A stretch of 64,000 bases of DNA from JBQTKD01 sp052386455 (GTDB lineage Bacteria; Actinomycetota; Actinomycetes; Sporichthyales; Sporichthyaceae). The stretch lies in the NCBI GenBank assembly GCA_052386455.1, contig JBQTKD010000047.1, positions 4,049 through 68,048 of the forward strand, read 5' to 3'. Under the pieces are notes generated by a model. That model searched no databases and had not been told where the DNA came from. It was given only the letters and a program-made list of their open reading frames with translations. Shown here piece after piece: positions 9,438 to 17,354 of the stretch (position 1 is the first letter of the stretch; every line of letters starts with the position of its first letter). A program made the position numbers and the translations under genes.

Positions 9438-9644
9438 TCAGCCGCCCTGTACCGCGGTCAGTACCTCGACGCGGTCGGAGTCGGCGAGCAGGCAGCTGGC
9501 CCAGCGGCCCCGCGGCACCACGGAGCCGTTCAGCGCCGCGGCCACCCCGCGCACTTCGGTGCCGCCCACCAGGTCGACGACGAGATCGGCGATCGTCGTC
9601 CCGGCGGGCAGGTTGCGTGCCTCGCCGTTCACGTGCACCGTCAT
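9438..9644 (-). CDS. thiS: Sulfur carrier protein ThiS
   Basis: 68 residues from ATG 9642-9644, with AAGGG a few bases upstream. ATG 9668, overlapping the thiO stop as ATGA, would give eight extra residues and cannot be excluded. The protein has the ubiquitin-like fold and ends in Gly-Gly, the tail that is adenylated and thiocarboxylated so that ThiG can take sulfur from it. No thiF gene is visible nearby, so activation must use a ThiF/MoeB-like protein encoded elsewhere. Confidence 0.93.
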   Translation of the reverse strand: MTVHVNGEARNLPAGTTIADLVVDLVGGTEVRGVAAALNGSVVPRGRWASCLLADSDRVEVLTAVQGG

Positions 9645-9664
9645 CGGGCCTTCGGGTTCCTCGG

Positions 9665-10828
9665 TCATGCGTTGACCGTCGCGAACCGCTCTGCACGGAA
9701 CGGCGTGGCCACAGCGGGGAGGGCGCCGCCGCGCAGGACGTCGCAGATCGCATCGGCGGTGAGAGGGGCGAGCAGGATGCCGTTGCGGAAGTGGCCGGTG
9801 GCGACGACGAGGTTGTCGAGGTGCGCGCGGCCGAGCAGCGGGCCGTGGTCCGGGGTTGCGGGGCGCAGCCCGGCGCAGGTCTCCACCAGCGTCACCTCGT
9901 GCAGCGCGGGCAGCAGTTCGTAGGCGTCGCGCAGCAGGTCGTGCACGGCGCCGGCGGTGACCGAGGTGTCGAACCCCTTGTCCTCCATGGTGGCGCCGAC
10001 GACGAGCTCTCCGTCCTCGCGCGGCACCAGGTAGATGCTCGTGCCGTGCACCAGGCCGCGGACGGTGTGGGTGAGCAGGGGGCGCAGCGCCGGCGGCACG
10101 TGCAGGCGCAGCAGCTGGCCCTTCACCGGGCGCAGCTCCGCGAGCGCGCCGGTTGGAAGGCCGTCGAGGCGTCCGCTCCAGGCGCCGGCGGCGAGCACGA
10201 CCTGCCCGGCGGCGACCGCGGTGCCGTCGCCGAGGACGACGCCTTCGGCGCGGTCGCCGGCGACGGCCAGGCCGCGGACGGGGGCTGCGACGAACTCGAC
10301 GCCCTGCGCGCGGCAGGCGGCGGCGAGCGCGGCGAGCAGCCGGCGGGGATCCACGGAGTGATCGCTCTCGACGAGCAGTCCGCCGCGCAGACCGGGTGTC
10401 AGGAAGGACTCGCGGCGGCGCACCTCGCGGGAGGTCAGCGCTTCGGTGGGCAGGTCGAGCGAGCGGTGGAAGGCGCGGAGTTCCTCGGCGGCGCGGAGGT
10501 CGTCGGCGTCGACGGCGGCCAGCACCGTGCCGGTGGTGCGGAATCCGGTGTCGATGCCGGAGACGTCGGTCAGTTCGGCGACGAACTCCGGATAGCGGGC
10601 CGCGGAGTCCAGGTTGAGCCGCAGCAGCGCGTGCTCGTTGTACGCCGCCTCGGTGACGGGAGCGAGCATGCCCGCGGCGACCCGTGACGTGGCCCCGCCG
10701 GGGGCCGGGTCGACCACGGCGACGCGCAGTCCCGCGGCGGCCGCCCGCCAGGCCACCCCCAGCCCGATCACGCCGCCGCCGACCACGACGACGTCGGAAA
10801 TCGGCTCGGTGCGGGCGGCTGCTGACAT
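9665..10828 (-). CDS. thiO: Glycine oxidase ThiO
   Basis: 387 residues from ATG 10826-10828. ThiO is an FAD-dependent DAO-family oxidase that turns glycine into the dehydroglycine used by ThiG. Visible are the dinucleotide-binding motif VVVGGGVIGLGVAWRAA near residue 15, ATSRVAAGMLAPVTEA, and the C-terminal TGHFRNGILLAPLTA. It heads thiO-thiS-thiG. In mycobacteria a TPP riboswitch precedes this operon, but I find no CTGAGA or other hallmark of that element here; the upstream region holds a 95-nt tandem repeat instead. Confidence 0.93.
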   Translation of the reverse strand: MSAAARTEPISDVVVVGGGVIGLGVAWRAAAAGLRVAVVDPAPGGATSRVAAGMLAPVTEAAYNEHALLRLNLDSAARYPEFVAELTDVSGIDTGFRTTGTVLAAVDADDLRAAEELRAFHRSLDLPTEALTSREVRRRESFLTPGLRGGLLVESDHSVDPRRLLAALAAACRAQGVEFVAAPVRGLAVAGDRAEGVVLGDGTAVAAGQVVLAAGAWSGRLDGLPTGALAELRPVKGQLLRLHVPPALRPLLTHTVRGLVHGTSIYLVPREDGELVVGATMEDKGFDTSVTAGAVHDLLRDAYELLPALHEVTLVETCAGLRPATPDHGPLLGRAHLDNLVVATGHFRNGILLAPLTADAICDVLRGGALPAVATPFRAERFATVNA

Positions 10829-11205
10829 CGCCTGTGAGCTTAGTCGGGCATTCGGGCGAGCGTTCCGCGCCGAGATCCCGCCTCCCTTCGACTTGAACGA
10901 GCCCGCTGGACGCCCGACGGCGTGGCGTTGCCGGGAGCGCTGCACAGCCCTCCCGGCGAAGGCCCGTCGCGCGGGCTTCCCTTCGCTGCGTGCGAGCCGA
11001 CGGGGCGCCCGCTCGGCGTGGCGTCGCACGCACCGCTGTACAGCGCGGCCGGCGAACCCCGGAAGCCTGACTTCCCTTCGCCGTGTGCGATTTCGGCCGG
11101 GATTACCCCGCGTGGCGTCGCACGGAGCGCTGTACAGCGGAACGTGCGAGCGGGCGGTGGCCGGGGGATGGTGGAGTCGTGGCGCGGACGTGATGAGGTT
11201 GGCCC
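10829..11205. other. Divergent intergenic region between thiO and the Rv2175c-like gene
   Basis: 377 nt without a gene. Most of it (10883-11167) is a three-unit tandem repeat described separately. The first 50 nt before thiO hold no recognisable ribosome site, and I see no TPP riboswitch on either strand. Confidence 0.6.
10883..11167. repeat. Three imperfect 95-nt tandem repeats with CGCTGTACAGCG palindromes
   Basis: Units begin with TCCCTTCG at 10883, 10978 and 11073, exactly 95 nt apart. Each contains GCGTGGCGT (10920, 11016, 11110) followed by a palindrome: GCGCTGCACAGC in unit 1, and CGCTGTACAGCG in units 2 (11035-11046) and 3 (11129-11140 approximately). Units 2 and 3 share GCGTGGCGTCGCACG. 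It occupies the divergent control region of thiO and the thiE operon. It could be a multi-site operator, a REP-like array, or structured leader RNA. Confidence 0.75.
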
Positions 11206-11574
11206 GTGGACACCCAGGAGACAGACCCCGTCGAGGCCGCCGTCGAGCGGTGGCTCACGTTGCCCGAGGTGGCCGAAGCCCTCGGCGTCGACGCCGCCCG
11301 TGCACGGCAGCTGTACTCCGACCGCCAGTTCCTGGCGCGGCGCCGGGGCGAGAACGGGGCGCTGCACGTGCCGGCGGACTTCGTCGCGGACCGGACGGTC
11401 CTGAAGCACCTGCCCGGCACCCTGACGCTGCTGGCCGACGCCGGCTACAGCGACGACGAGGCGCTGCGCTGGCTGTACACCGCCGACCCGACGCTGCCCG
11501 GCACGCCGGTGCAGGCGCTGCTGGAGAACCGCGGCACCGAGGTCAAGCGCCGCGCCCAGGCGCTGGGGTTCTGA
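11206..11574 (+). CDS. Rv2175c-family DNA-binding protein
   Basis: 122 residues from GTG 11206. The N-terminal half carries a winged helix-turn-helix (LTLPEVAEALGVDAARARQLYSDRQFLARRR), and the C-terminal domain has the family motif LTLLADAGYSDDEALRWLY. In Mycobacterium tuberculosis the homologue Rv2175c binds DNA and loses binding when phosphorylated by the kinase PknL encoded next door. Here the neighbour is thiE, which overlaps its stop codon (TGATG), while a PASTA kinase lies about 2.6 kb away. Its targets are unknown; the repeat array directly upstream is an obvious candidate for autoregulation, but that is inference. Confidence 0.8.
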   Translation: MDTQETDPVEAAVERWLTLPEVAEALGVDAARARQLYSDRQFLARRRGENGALHVPADFVADRTVLKHLPGTLTLLADAGYSDDEALRWLYTADPTLPGTPVQALLENRGTEVKRRAQALGF

Positions 11575-12257
11575 TGGCCGGCGCCGACAGTGTCGTCGCG
11601 CCGGCTCGCAAGCTCGCCGGCGGCCGAGCGCGGCTGGCCGACGCGAGGCTGTACCTGTGCACCGACGCCCGCGAGCGGCAGGGCGATCTCGCGCAGTTCC
11701 TCGACGCGGTGCTGGCCAACGGGGTCGACTTCGTCCAGTTGCGGCAGAAGGGCATGGAAGCCCGGCACGAGCTCGAGGTGCTCGAGGTCTTCGCCGACGC
11801 AGCGGCCCGGCACGGGGCGCTGTTCTCGGTCAACGACCGTGCCGACGTCGCCTACGCCGCCCGCGCGGACATCCTGCACCTCGGGCAGGACGACCTGCCG
11901 GTGCCCGACGCGCGCTATCTGATCGGATCCGCGCCGCTGATCGGCCGCTCGACGCACGACGTCGGGCAGGTCGACGACGCCATTGCGGAGGAGGGCGTGG
12001 ACTACTTCTGCGTCGGTCCGACCTGGCCTACGCCGACCAAGCCGGGCCGCCCGGCACCGGGGCTGGAGCTGCTGCGCTACGCCGCTCGCCGTGCGACCGA
12101 CCGCCCGTGGTTCGCGATCGGCGGCATCGACCTCGAGCGCCTGCCCGAGGTGCTCGAGACCGGCGCGCGGCGGGTCGTCGTCGTGCGTGCGATCACCGAC
12201 GCCGACGATCCCGGCGCCGCCGCCGCCGCGTTCGCCGCCGCGTTGCGCAAGGCCTGA
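11574..12257 (+). CDS. thiE: Thiamine-phosphate synthase
   Basis: 227 residues from ATG 11574, overlapping the previous stop. ThiE couples hydroxymethylpyrimidine pyrophosphate with thiazole phosphate to give thiamine monophosphate. The TIM-barrel motifs are present: LYLCTD, VDFVQLRQKGM, FSVNDRADVAYAARADILHLGQDDLP, LIGRSTHDVGQV, YFCVGPTWPTPTKPGR and WFAIGGID. An N-terminal extension of about 22 residues precedes the conserved core. It is co-translated with the Rv2175c-like gene and divergent from thiO-S-G. Converges with the DUF5302 gene with 3 nt between stops. Confidence 0.95.
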   Translation: MAGADSVVAPARKLAGGRARLADARLYLCTDARERQGDLAQFLDAVLANGVDFVQLRQKGMEARHELEVLEVFADAAARHGALFSVNDRADVAYAARADILHLGQDDLPVPDARYLIGSAPLIGRSTHDVGQVDDAIAEEGVDYFCVGPTWPTPTKPGRPAPGLELLRYAARRATDRPWFAIGGIDLERLPEVLETGARRVVVVRAITDADDPGAAAAAFAAALRKA

Positions 12258-12260
12258 GCC

Positions 12261-12467
12261 TCAGCCACCGCTCTTGCGGCGGAACTGGCGCGAAGACTTC
12301 GCGGCGCCGTGGGCGGAGCCGACCTTGCCGGAACCGTGGGGACCGCCTCCCGGACCGCCCGCATTGCCGGCCTTCTTGGCCAGGGCGTCTCGGAACTTCG
12401 CCTTGGCGTCCTTGGGCTCCTCGGACTCTTCGACTGCCTCGACCTCGTCGTTCGTGTCCTCGGCCAT
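12261..12467 (-). CDS. DUF5302 protein
   Basis: 68 residues from ATG 12465-12467, preceded by GGGAGGG. The N-terminal third is acidic (MAEDTNDEVEAVEES), the middle is a Lys/Ala helix (AKAKFRDALAKK), and the C-terminal third is Gly/Ser-rich and basic, ending QFRRKSGG. This is the composition of the small actinobacterial DUF5302 family, of unknown function. The C-terminal RRKSG and the low-complexity linker suggest a disordered tail that could touch nucleic acid. Divergent from metF. Confidence 0.8.
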   Translation of the reverse strand: MAEDTNDEVEAVEESEEPKDAKAKFRDALAKKAGNAGGPGGGPHGSGKVGSAHGAAKSSRQFRRKSGG

Positions 12468-12593
12468 GGTCGCCCTCCCGTGTCGATCTGCGATTGCCAC
12501 GGCCACGCTAGCGAACCCGTGCCCGTGCTCGGACCCATCCGACCCGTTCGCATCCGGCGGCACGCGTGCGCACGGTCACAACGCCTTGCCGGC

Positions 12594-12599
12594 TACGCT
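12594..12599 (+). promoter_or_regulatory. Candidate metF -10 element (leaderless)
   Basis: TACGCT ends 9 nt before ATG 12609, so a transcript would start at or a few bases before the ATG. No Shine-Dalgarno sequence is present. The -35 is not obvious. Confidence 0.3.
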
Positions 12600-12608
12600 G
12601 CACCCACT

Positions 12609-13511
12609 ATGACGACGCCCGACGCGACGCTCGGCACGACCCTGCGCGACCTGCTGGCCGCCGGCGGCCGCTCGTTCTCCTTCGAGTTCTTCCCGCCTGC
12701 CACCGACGAGGGCGAGAAGACGCTGTGGGAGGCCATCCGCCGCCTCGAGCCGCTCGCGCCGACGTTCGTGTCGGTGACCTACGGCGCCGGCGGCTCCACC
12801 CGCGACCGGACCGTGCGGATCGTCGAGAACATCGCGACGGACACCACGCTGACCGCCGTCGGGCACTTCACCTGCGTCGGTTCGTCGAAGGCCGAACTGC
12901 GTTCGGTGATCGGGTCGTTCGCGGCGGCGGGCATCAAGAACGTGCTTGCGCTGCGCGGGGACCCGCCGGGCGGCCCGGACGCGACGTGGGAGCCGCACCC
13001 CGAGGGCCTCGAGCACGCCGAGCAACTCGTCCGCATGGTGCGCGAGCTCGGCCCGTTCTGCGTGGGCGTCGCGGCGTTCCCGGAGGGCCACCCGGAGTCC
13101 CCGGACCTGGAGTCCGACGCGAAGTACCTGGCGCAGAAGGCCGCCGCCGGCGCGGACTTCGCCATCACGCAGTTCTTTTTCGACGCCGACGACTACTTTC
13201 GCCTGGTCGACCGCGCCGCCGCGCACGGCTGCACGATCCCGATCCTGCCGGGGATCATGCCGGTCACCAACGTGAAGCAGATCCAGCGCTTCGCCCAGCT
13301 CTCCGGCGCCACCTTCCCGCCCGCCCTGGCCGAGCGGCTGCTGGCCGCGGGCGACGACGCCGTCCGCGTCCGCGCCATCGGCGTGGAGGCCGCGAGCGAG
13401 CTCTGCCAGAAGCTCCTCGACGGCGGCGCCCCCGGCCTGCACTTCTACACGCTGAACCGCTCCACCTCGACCCTGGAGATCTACAAGGCCCTGGGCCTCG
13501 GCCCGAGCTGA
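12609..13511 (+). CDS. metF: 5,10-methylenetetrahydrofolate reductase
   Basis: 300 residues from ATG 12609. The flavoenzyme reduces methylene-THF to methyl-THF, the methyl donor for methionine synthesis. The TIM barrel carries FSFEFFPPATDEGEKTLW (with the catalytic Glu of FEFFPP), FVSVTYGAGGSTRDRT, HFTCVGSS, LALRGDPPGG (FAD-binding region), DFAITQFFFDADDY and PILPGIMPVTN. The open frame continues upstream, but the conserved protein begins at this ATG. A large hairpin at 13685-13741 is the likely shared terminator with the convergent gene downstream. Confidence 0.95.
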   Translation: MTTPDATLGTTLRDLLAAGGRSFSFEFFPPATDEGEKTLWEAIRRLEPLAPTFVSVTYGAGGSTRDRTVRIVENIATDTTLTAVGHFTCVGSSKAELRSVIGSFAAAGIKNVLALRGDPPGGPDATWEPHPEGLEHAEQLVRMVRELGPFCVGVAAFPEGHPESPDLESDAKYLAQKAAAGADFAITQFFFDADDYFRLVDRAAAHGCTIPILPGIMPVTNVKQIQRFAQLSGATFPPALAERLLAAGDDAVRVRAIGVEAASELCQKLLDGGAPGLHFYTLNRSTSTLEIYKALGLGPS

Positions 13512-13684
13512 CGGCTCCCGACCGCCCGCCCGCCGCCCGCGTGGTGCCGGTCGCGCTCGCGCCGATGTTCGGTTGCGTTCGTGGCGTCGCCGGCCGGCTG
13601 GTGTGGCGCCCGTTGCTCTGGCGCGTGCTGTGGCCGTTCTACGCCGCCTTCGACTAGCGGTTGTCAAGAGCCGGTGCGCACGAC

Positions 13685-13741
13685 AGCCGAAAGGGTTGCT
13701 CCGGAGCCCGGTTTGTCCGGGTTTGTGGAGCCGTTTCGGCT
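13685..13741. terminator. Nested hairpin between convergent genes
   Basis: AGCCGAAA (13685-13692) pairs with TTTCGGCT (13734-13741). Inside, GCTCC pairs with GGAGC and CCCGG with CCGGG around a small TTTGT loop. It is placed 26 nt before the stop of the convergent oxidoreductase gene and about 170 nt after metF. Bidirectional termination is likely. Confidence 0.6.
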
Positions 13742-13766
13742 GACACGTGGTTGTCGGAAGGACGCG

Positions 13767-15101
13767 TTAGCGCGCCCGGCCGACGGCGTCCGCGACCAAT
13801 GCCGCGCCGAGCGGCGCGAAGGCGATACCCGGGCCGGGGTGGGCGGACGCACCGACGTGGAAGAGGCCCGCGACACCCGTCGTGTTCGGTCGACGGATCA
13901 GGCCGGTGCGCCCATGCAGGGCGGGGCCCGCCAGGCCCGCAGGGGTTTCCAGCCGTTCGTGCCAGAGGAGACGGCGAGAGACGTCGAAGCCGGCTCGGTC
14001 CAGGTGGGCAAGCACCGCCGACGGGCCCAGGCCGCCTTGGCCCGGGTCGTTGGCGGTCACCGTATAGGCGGTGTGGCCTGCGGGCGCTTCGGCCTTCGTC
14101 ACGACCAGCACGGTGTCTTGGCCCGGTTCCGCGAACAGCAGTTCCAGAAAGGGCCGGTCGTCGCCTTCGCGCAGGGCGAGCAGCATCGTCGTCGCAGCGT
14201 GCGACGGCTCCCCGTCGGACGTCGTAGCGCCGGACCACTGCGCGAGCTGCCGATCGTCGACCGCGGCCACGACGACGTCCGCACGCAGAGTCCCGTTGCC
14301 CAGGCGCACGCCGACGACCTTGCCGTCGTGCAGTTCCAGGCCGACGACCTCGGTCTCGTAGCGCAACTCCGCGCCACGCGACCGGGCGCGCTCGGCCACG
14401 ACGTCGACCAGTGCGCGAACGCCTCCGACGGGGTTCCACAGGCCGAACGTCGCCTCGAGCCACGGCCAGATCGCAGTGCCCGCCGAGGCGAAGTACGGAT
14501 CGCTGCCTAGCCGCAGCGGCCAGGACCATGCTGCCTGCCACAGTTGCGGCCACTGCGCGAGATGACGCTCCGTCAGTTTGTGGAAGTTCTCCGCCGGGTT
14601 GAGTTCCGAGAGGAGGGCTTTCTCCTCGGCGGGCACGCGAAATCGCTTGCCGCTCAGCGCCGGTGGGCCGTCGAGGAAGCCCTTGCGAAATCGCGTCCAC
14701 ACCGCTTCGCCGGAGGTGAGAAACGCCTCCCAACCGCGGGCGGCGTCGGCCCCGAACACTGCACCGATGGCGTGCATTCGCCCGCCCTGGGACGCGTTCG
14801 GGATGTCGAGGCGGGTGCCGTCGAGGAAGGTCCACCTGGTCGAGGGAACCGGTTGAAGATCGAGGTAGTTCTCGAGCGGCGTGGTCTTGCCGGTCTTGAC
14901 GAACAGATCCCGATACGACGCGGGCATGGTCAGCGTCGTGGGCCCGGTGTCGAAGGCGAAACCGTCGCGTTCGTAGCGTCCGGCCTGTCCGCCGGGACCG
15001 CCGGCCCGCTCGCAGACGACGACGTCGTGCTTGAGCCGGGCCAGGCGTGCCGCGGCTGCGAGACCGGACAGCCCGGCCCCGACGACTACTACCCGGGCCA
15101 C
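13767..15101 (-). CDS. FAD-dependent oxidoreductase of the phytoene-desaturase (CrtI-like) family
   Basis: 444 residues from GTG 15101. It starts with a dinucleotide-binding motif (VVVVGAGLSGLAAAARLARLKHDVVVCE) and continues with GGPGGQ and FDTGPTTLTMP, the N-terminal signature of CrtI/carotenoid isomerase-like amine oxidases. The C-terminal FAD-contacting region reads LFHVGASAHPGPGIAFAPLGAALVAD. The length is shorter than typical CrtI (about 490-510). No crtE, crtB or crtY is near, so carotenoid synthesis cannot be assumed; the substrate is unknown. It lies 4 nt after the VOC gene on the same strand, so the two form an operon. Confidence 0.85.
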   Translation of the reverse strand: MARVVVVGAGLSGLAAAARLARLKHDVVVCERAGGPGGQAGRYERDGFAFDTGPTTLTMPASYRDLFVKTGKTTPLENYLDLQPVPSTRWTFLDGTRLDIPNASQGGRMHAIGAVFGADAARGWEAFLTSGEAVWTRFRKGFLDGPPALSGKRFRVPAEEKALLSELNPAENFHKLTERHLAQWPQLWQAAWSWPLRLGSDPYFASAGTAIWPWLEATFGLWNPVGGVRALVDVVAERARSRGAELRYETEVVGLELHDGKVVGVRLGNGTLRADVVVAAVDDRQLAQWSGATTSDGEPSHAATTMLLALREGDDRPFLELLFAEPGQDTVLVVTKAEAPAGHTAYTVTANDPGQGGLGPSAVLAHLDRAGFDVSRRLLWHERLETPAGLAGPALHGRTGLIRRPNTTGVAGLFHVGASAHPGPGIAFAPLGAALVADAVGRAR

Positions 15102-15105
15102 TGGG

Positions 15106-15870
15106 TCAGTCGTCGAGCGACTCGTCGCGTGCGACGACTGCGAACGTCTCCCCGGTCGGACTGGCGATCACGGCGTAGCGACCCATGCCGGGGATGTCGG
15201 TCGGTGGCACGGCGACCTGCCCGCCGAGCACCGGTGCGATCGCGGCGACCCGATCCGCGTCGGCGACCGCGAAGGACACCGTCCACAGGGGCCCGATGTT
15301 CGCCTGCGGCGGGGGAGTGACCAGGCCCGCGACGGCCTCGCCCTCGATCGTCGCGATGCCGAGGTCCGCGCCGTCGACGGTCTGCACGTCGATCACCCAG
15401 TCGAAGACGTTGGCGTAGAACTGGGCCGCGACCTCGACGTTGCCCGTCAGCAGTTCCGTCCAGCACCAGGTGCCGGGCACGTCGGTCAGGCCACTGCCGA
15501 CGTGGCCGCCGGCCTGCCACACCGAGAACACCCCGCCGGTCGGGTCGACGCAGGCGGCCCCGCTCCCGCGGCCCTCGATCTCGATGGGACCGACGAGCAC
15601 TCGTCCGCCGAACTCCTCGACGTCTGCGAGGCACGTGTCGATGTCGGGGGTGTTGAAGTAGACGTTCCAGTTCGGGTCGCCGTCGGTGGGCCCGAGGCCT
15701 GCGATGTCTCGCCCACCGAGGGTGAAGGTCCCGAATCCCGGCCCGTCCTCCGCGTTCTCCGCGACCGTCCAGCCGAACAGATCGCCGTAGAACGCGTGCA
15801 CCTTCGGCGGGTTCGGGCAGGTCAGATCGAGCCAGCAGGGGGCTCCGGGCGGGTAGCTCGTGACGTTCAT
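15106..15870 (-). CDS. Two-domain VOC (glyoxalase/bleomycin-resistance fold) protein
   Basis: 254 residues from ATG 15868-15870. Two tandem vicinal-oxygen-chelate domains can be seen, about residues 8-120 and 130-245, each with the FYxxLFGW-like motif (FYGDLFGWTV; FYANVFDWVI) and a C-terminal strand ending F-S/A-V (GGVFSVWQ; GETFAVVA). Such proteins bind a metal and small ligands, and act as dioxygenases, glyoxalases or drug-binding proteins. The closest characterised relatives are mycobacterial and streptomycete hydroxylase-like VOC proteins, but I cannot assign a substrate. First gene of a two-gene unit with the CrtI-like oxidoreductase. Confidence 0.85.
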   Translation of the reverse strand: MNVTSYPPGAPCWLDLTCPNPPKVHAFYGDLFGWTVAENAEDGPGFGTFTLGGRDIAGLGPTDGDPNWNVYFNTPDIDTCLADVEEFGGRVLVGPIEIEGRGSGAACVDPTGGVFSVWQAGGHVGSGLTDVPGTWCWTELLTGNVEVAAQFYANVFDWVIDVQTVDGADLGIATIEGEAVAGLVTPPPQANIGPLWTVSFAVADADRVAAIAPVLGGQVAVPPTDIPGMGRYAVIASPTGETFAVVARDESLDD

Positions 15871-15939
15871 GCGCTCGACCCTAACCGTGCTCCGACCGGG
15901 CGAGTTGGCGGCGCGCGCGGTGCCGACACGGGGCCGTCG

Positions 15940-16311
15940 CTATCCGGATTTCGCGGCCTTCAGGACCCGGTCGAGCTCGGCCTGCTCGCGGCCGACGACC
16001 GTGGTCCCGTCGTCTGCGGTGACGATCGGGCGCTGGATCAGCTTGGGATGCTCGGCCAGCGCGTCGATCCAGCGGGCGCGGTTCGCGGCGTCCTTGGGCC
16101 AGGCCTTCATGCCGAGCGCGACCGCGGCCTCTTCTGCCAGGCGCGTGATGTGCCAGGGCTCCACGTCGAGACGCTCCAGCACGGCCTCGAGCTCCGCCAC
16201 GCTCGGCGGGTCGTCCAGGTAGCGGCGCACCGTGTATGCGATCCCCGCCTCGTCCAGCGCGGACTGCGCCGTCCGGCACTTCGAGCATGCGGGATTCAGC
16301 CAGATCTCCAT
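15940..16311 (-). CDS. ArsC/Spx-like thioredoxin-fold protein
   Basis: 123 residues from ATG 16309-16311. It begins MEIWLNPACSKCRTA: the CxxC at 9-12 replaces the single catalytic Cys context of classical ArsC, and QRPIV (residues about 88-92) is the typical conserved stretch with cis-proline after the Arg of the ArsC/YffB/Spx family. Function could be arsenate reduction or a general thiol reductase. No other ars genes are near, so I keep the name at family level. Divergent from the SDR gene, with a clean inverted repeat between them. Confidence 0.85.
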   Translation of the reverse strand: MEIWLNPACSKCRTAQSALDEAGIAYTVRRYLDDPPSVAELEAVLERLDVEPWHITRLAEEAAVALGMKAWPKDAANRARWIDALAEHPKLIQRPIVTADDGTTVVGREQAELDRVLKAAKSG

Positions 16312-16337
16312 GGCGCTCGACAGTAGCGGGCGTGATA

Positions 16338-16354
16338 ACTTACCTTCGGTAAGT
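16338..16354. promoter_or_regulatory. Inverted repeat, likely TetR-type operator
   Basis: ACTTACC-TTC-GGTAAGT forms perfect 7-nt arms with a 3-nt spacer. It lies 26 nt upstream of the ArsC-like start and 27 nt upstream of the SDR start, the centre of a 70-nt divergent region. The TTACC-N3-GGTAA form is typical of dimeric TetR-family operators. No TetR gene is adjacent. Confidence 0.55.
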
Positions 16355-16381
16355 AGAGACCCGACGGCCTGAGGAGTGCTC

Positions 16382-17266
16382 GTGCAACGTCGCATCCTGA
16401 TCACCGGAGCGGCCTCCGGACTGGGCAAGGCCCTGGCCGCGGCCGCCGCGAACGACGGCGCGTGGGTGCTGCTCACCGACGTCGACCCGCAGGCGGGCGA
16501 ACTCGCCCGCCTGGAGATCGCGGAGAAGGTGCGCGAGATCGGCGCCGACCCGCAGCGGGTCGTGTTCCTGCCGCTCGACGTGCGGAGCGAGGACGGCTGG
16601 GCGGCCGTCCGCGAGTGGGTGCAGCGCGAGTGGAGCGGGCTGGACGTGCTGGTGAACAACGCGGGCGTGGCGGTCGGCGGGCCGATCGCGGACACCCCGT
16701 TGACCGACTGGGACTGGATCGTCGACATCAACCTCAAGGGCGTGGTGCGCGGCGTGCACACGTTCCTGCCGGTGTTCGCGGCCCAGGGCGGCGGGCACGT
16801 CGTCAACATCGCTTCGTTGGCCGGCCTGGTCCACGCGCCGAACATGTCCTCGTACAACGCGACGAAGGCGGCTGTCGTCGCGCTCTCCGAGACGATGCGG
16901 CACGAGTTGGCGCCGCAGGGGATCCGCACCACCGTGGTGTGCCCGAGCTTCTTCGCCACCAACATCCACGCCAACATGCGCGCGACCGACCCGGCCTTCG
17001 AAGAGGTCGCCGCCAAAATGGTGACCGGCGAAGGCATTCCCGGCCGCAAGCTCACCGCGGACGACGTCGCGCGCAAGGTCCTGCGGGCCGTGGAGCGCAA
17101 GAAGTTCTGGTGCCTGCCGCATCCCGAGGGTCGCGCGATCTGGCTGCTCAAGCGGTATGTGCCGCCGGTCTACGACGCCGGCCTGGGCCTCGGCAACCGG
17201 CTGATGGAGCGACTCGCGCCGAAGCTGCCGGCCAAGGATCGGCCCGGGGTCGACGCCTCGCACTAG
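16382..17266 (+). CDS. Short-chain dehydrogenase/reductase (SDR)
   Basis: 294 residues from GTG 16382, chosen because GAGGAG (16371-16376) sits 5 nt before it; GTG 16376 would overlap that ribosome site. Classical SDR motifs are visible: TGAASGLG for the cofactor phosphate loop, NNAGVAVGG, IASLAGL with the catalytic Ser, and YNATKAAV with Tyr and Lys. The acidic residue after the second strand (TDVD) suggests preference for NAD over NADP. A C-terminal extension of about 50 residues (KKFWCLPHPEGRAIWLLKRYVPP) resembles actinobacterial SDRs near lipid metabolism genes. The substrate is not predictable from the sequence. Confidence 0.88.
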   Translation: MQRRILITGAASGLGKALAAAAANDGAWVLLTDVDPQAGELARLEIAEKVREIGADPQRVVFLPLDVRSEDGWAAVREWVQREWSGLDVLVNNAGVAVGGPIADTPLTDWDWIVDINLKGVVRGVHTFLPVFAAQGGGHVVNIASLAGLVHAPNMSSYNATKAAVVALSETMRHELAPQGIRTTVVCPSFFATNIHANMRATDPAFEEVAAKMVTGEGIPGRKLTADDVARKVLRAVERKKFWCLPHPEGRAIWLLKRYVPPVYDAGLGLGNRLMERLAPKLPAKDRPGVDASH

Positions 17267-17282
17267 GCCCCCGCAATCACCC

Positions 17283-17311
17283 TTGCAGAACTGTCGGTGG
17301 TGGGGTCTACT
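17283..17311 (+). promoter_or_regulatory. Candidate promoter of the HEPN-arfB unit
   Basis: TTGCAG (17283-17288) and TCTACT (17306-17311) are separated by 17 nt. The predicted start at about 17318 places the LexA-like box at 17323-17338 immediately downstream, a normal repressor position. Confidence 0.4.
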
Positions 17312-17322
17312 GTGTGCATCGT

Positions 17323-17338
17323 TCGAACAGGTTTTCGA
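17323..17338. promoter_or_regulatory. LexA (SOS) box-like sequence
   Basis: TCGAACAGGTTTTCGA differs at one base from the actinobacterial LexA consensus TCGAAC-N4-GTTCGA. A second, 15-nt version with a 3-nt spacer, TCGAACTCTGTTCGA, lies at 17355-17369. Both precede the HEPN-domain gene. Confidence 0.55.
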
Positions 17339-17354
17339 TCACTTCCCCCCGGGA

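Noticed and set aside
10829..11205. TPP riboswitch upstream of thiO
   Set aside because: CGAAGGGA in the repeat units resembles the end of the TPP element, but CTGAGA and the ACCCTTTGAACCTGA-type helix are absent on both strands.
13541..13657. A 38-codon open frame after metF
   Set aside because: Composition-biased (RPLLWRVLWPF), no ribosome site and no recognisable similarity; it could be real but cannot be supported.
13767..15101. Carotenoid biosynthesis cluster
   Set aside because: One CrtI-like gene without crtE, crtB or crtY is not enough for a pathway claim.
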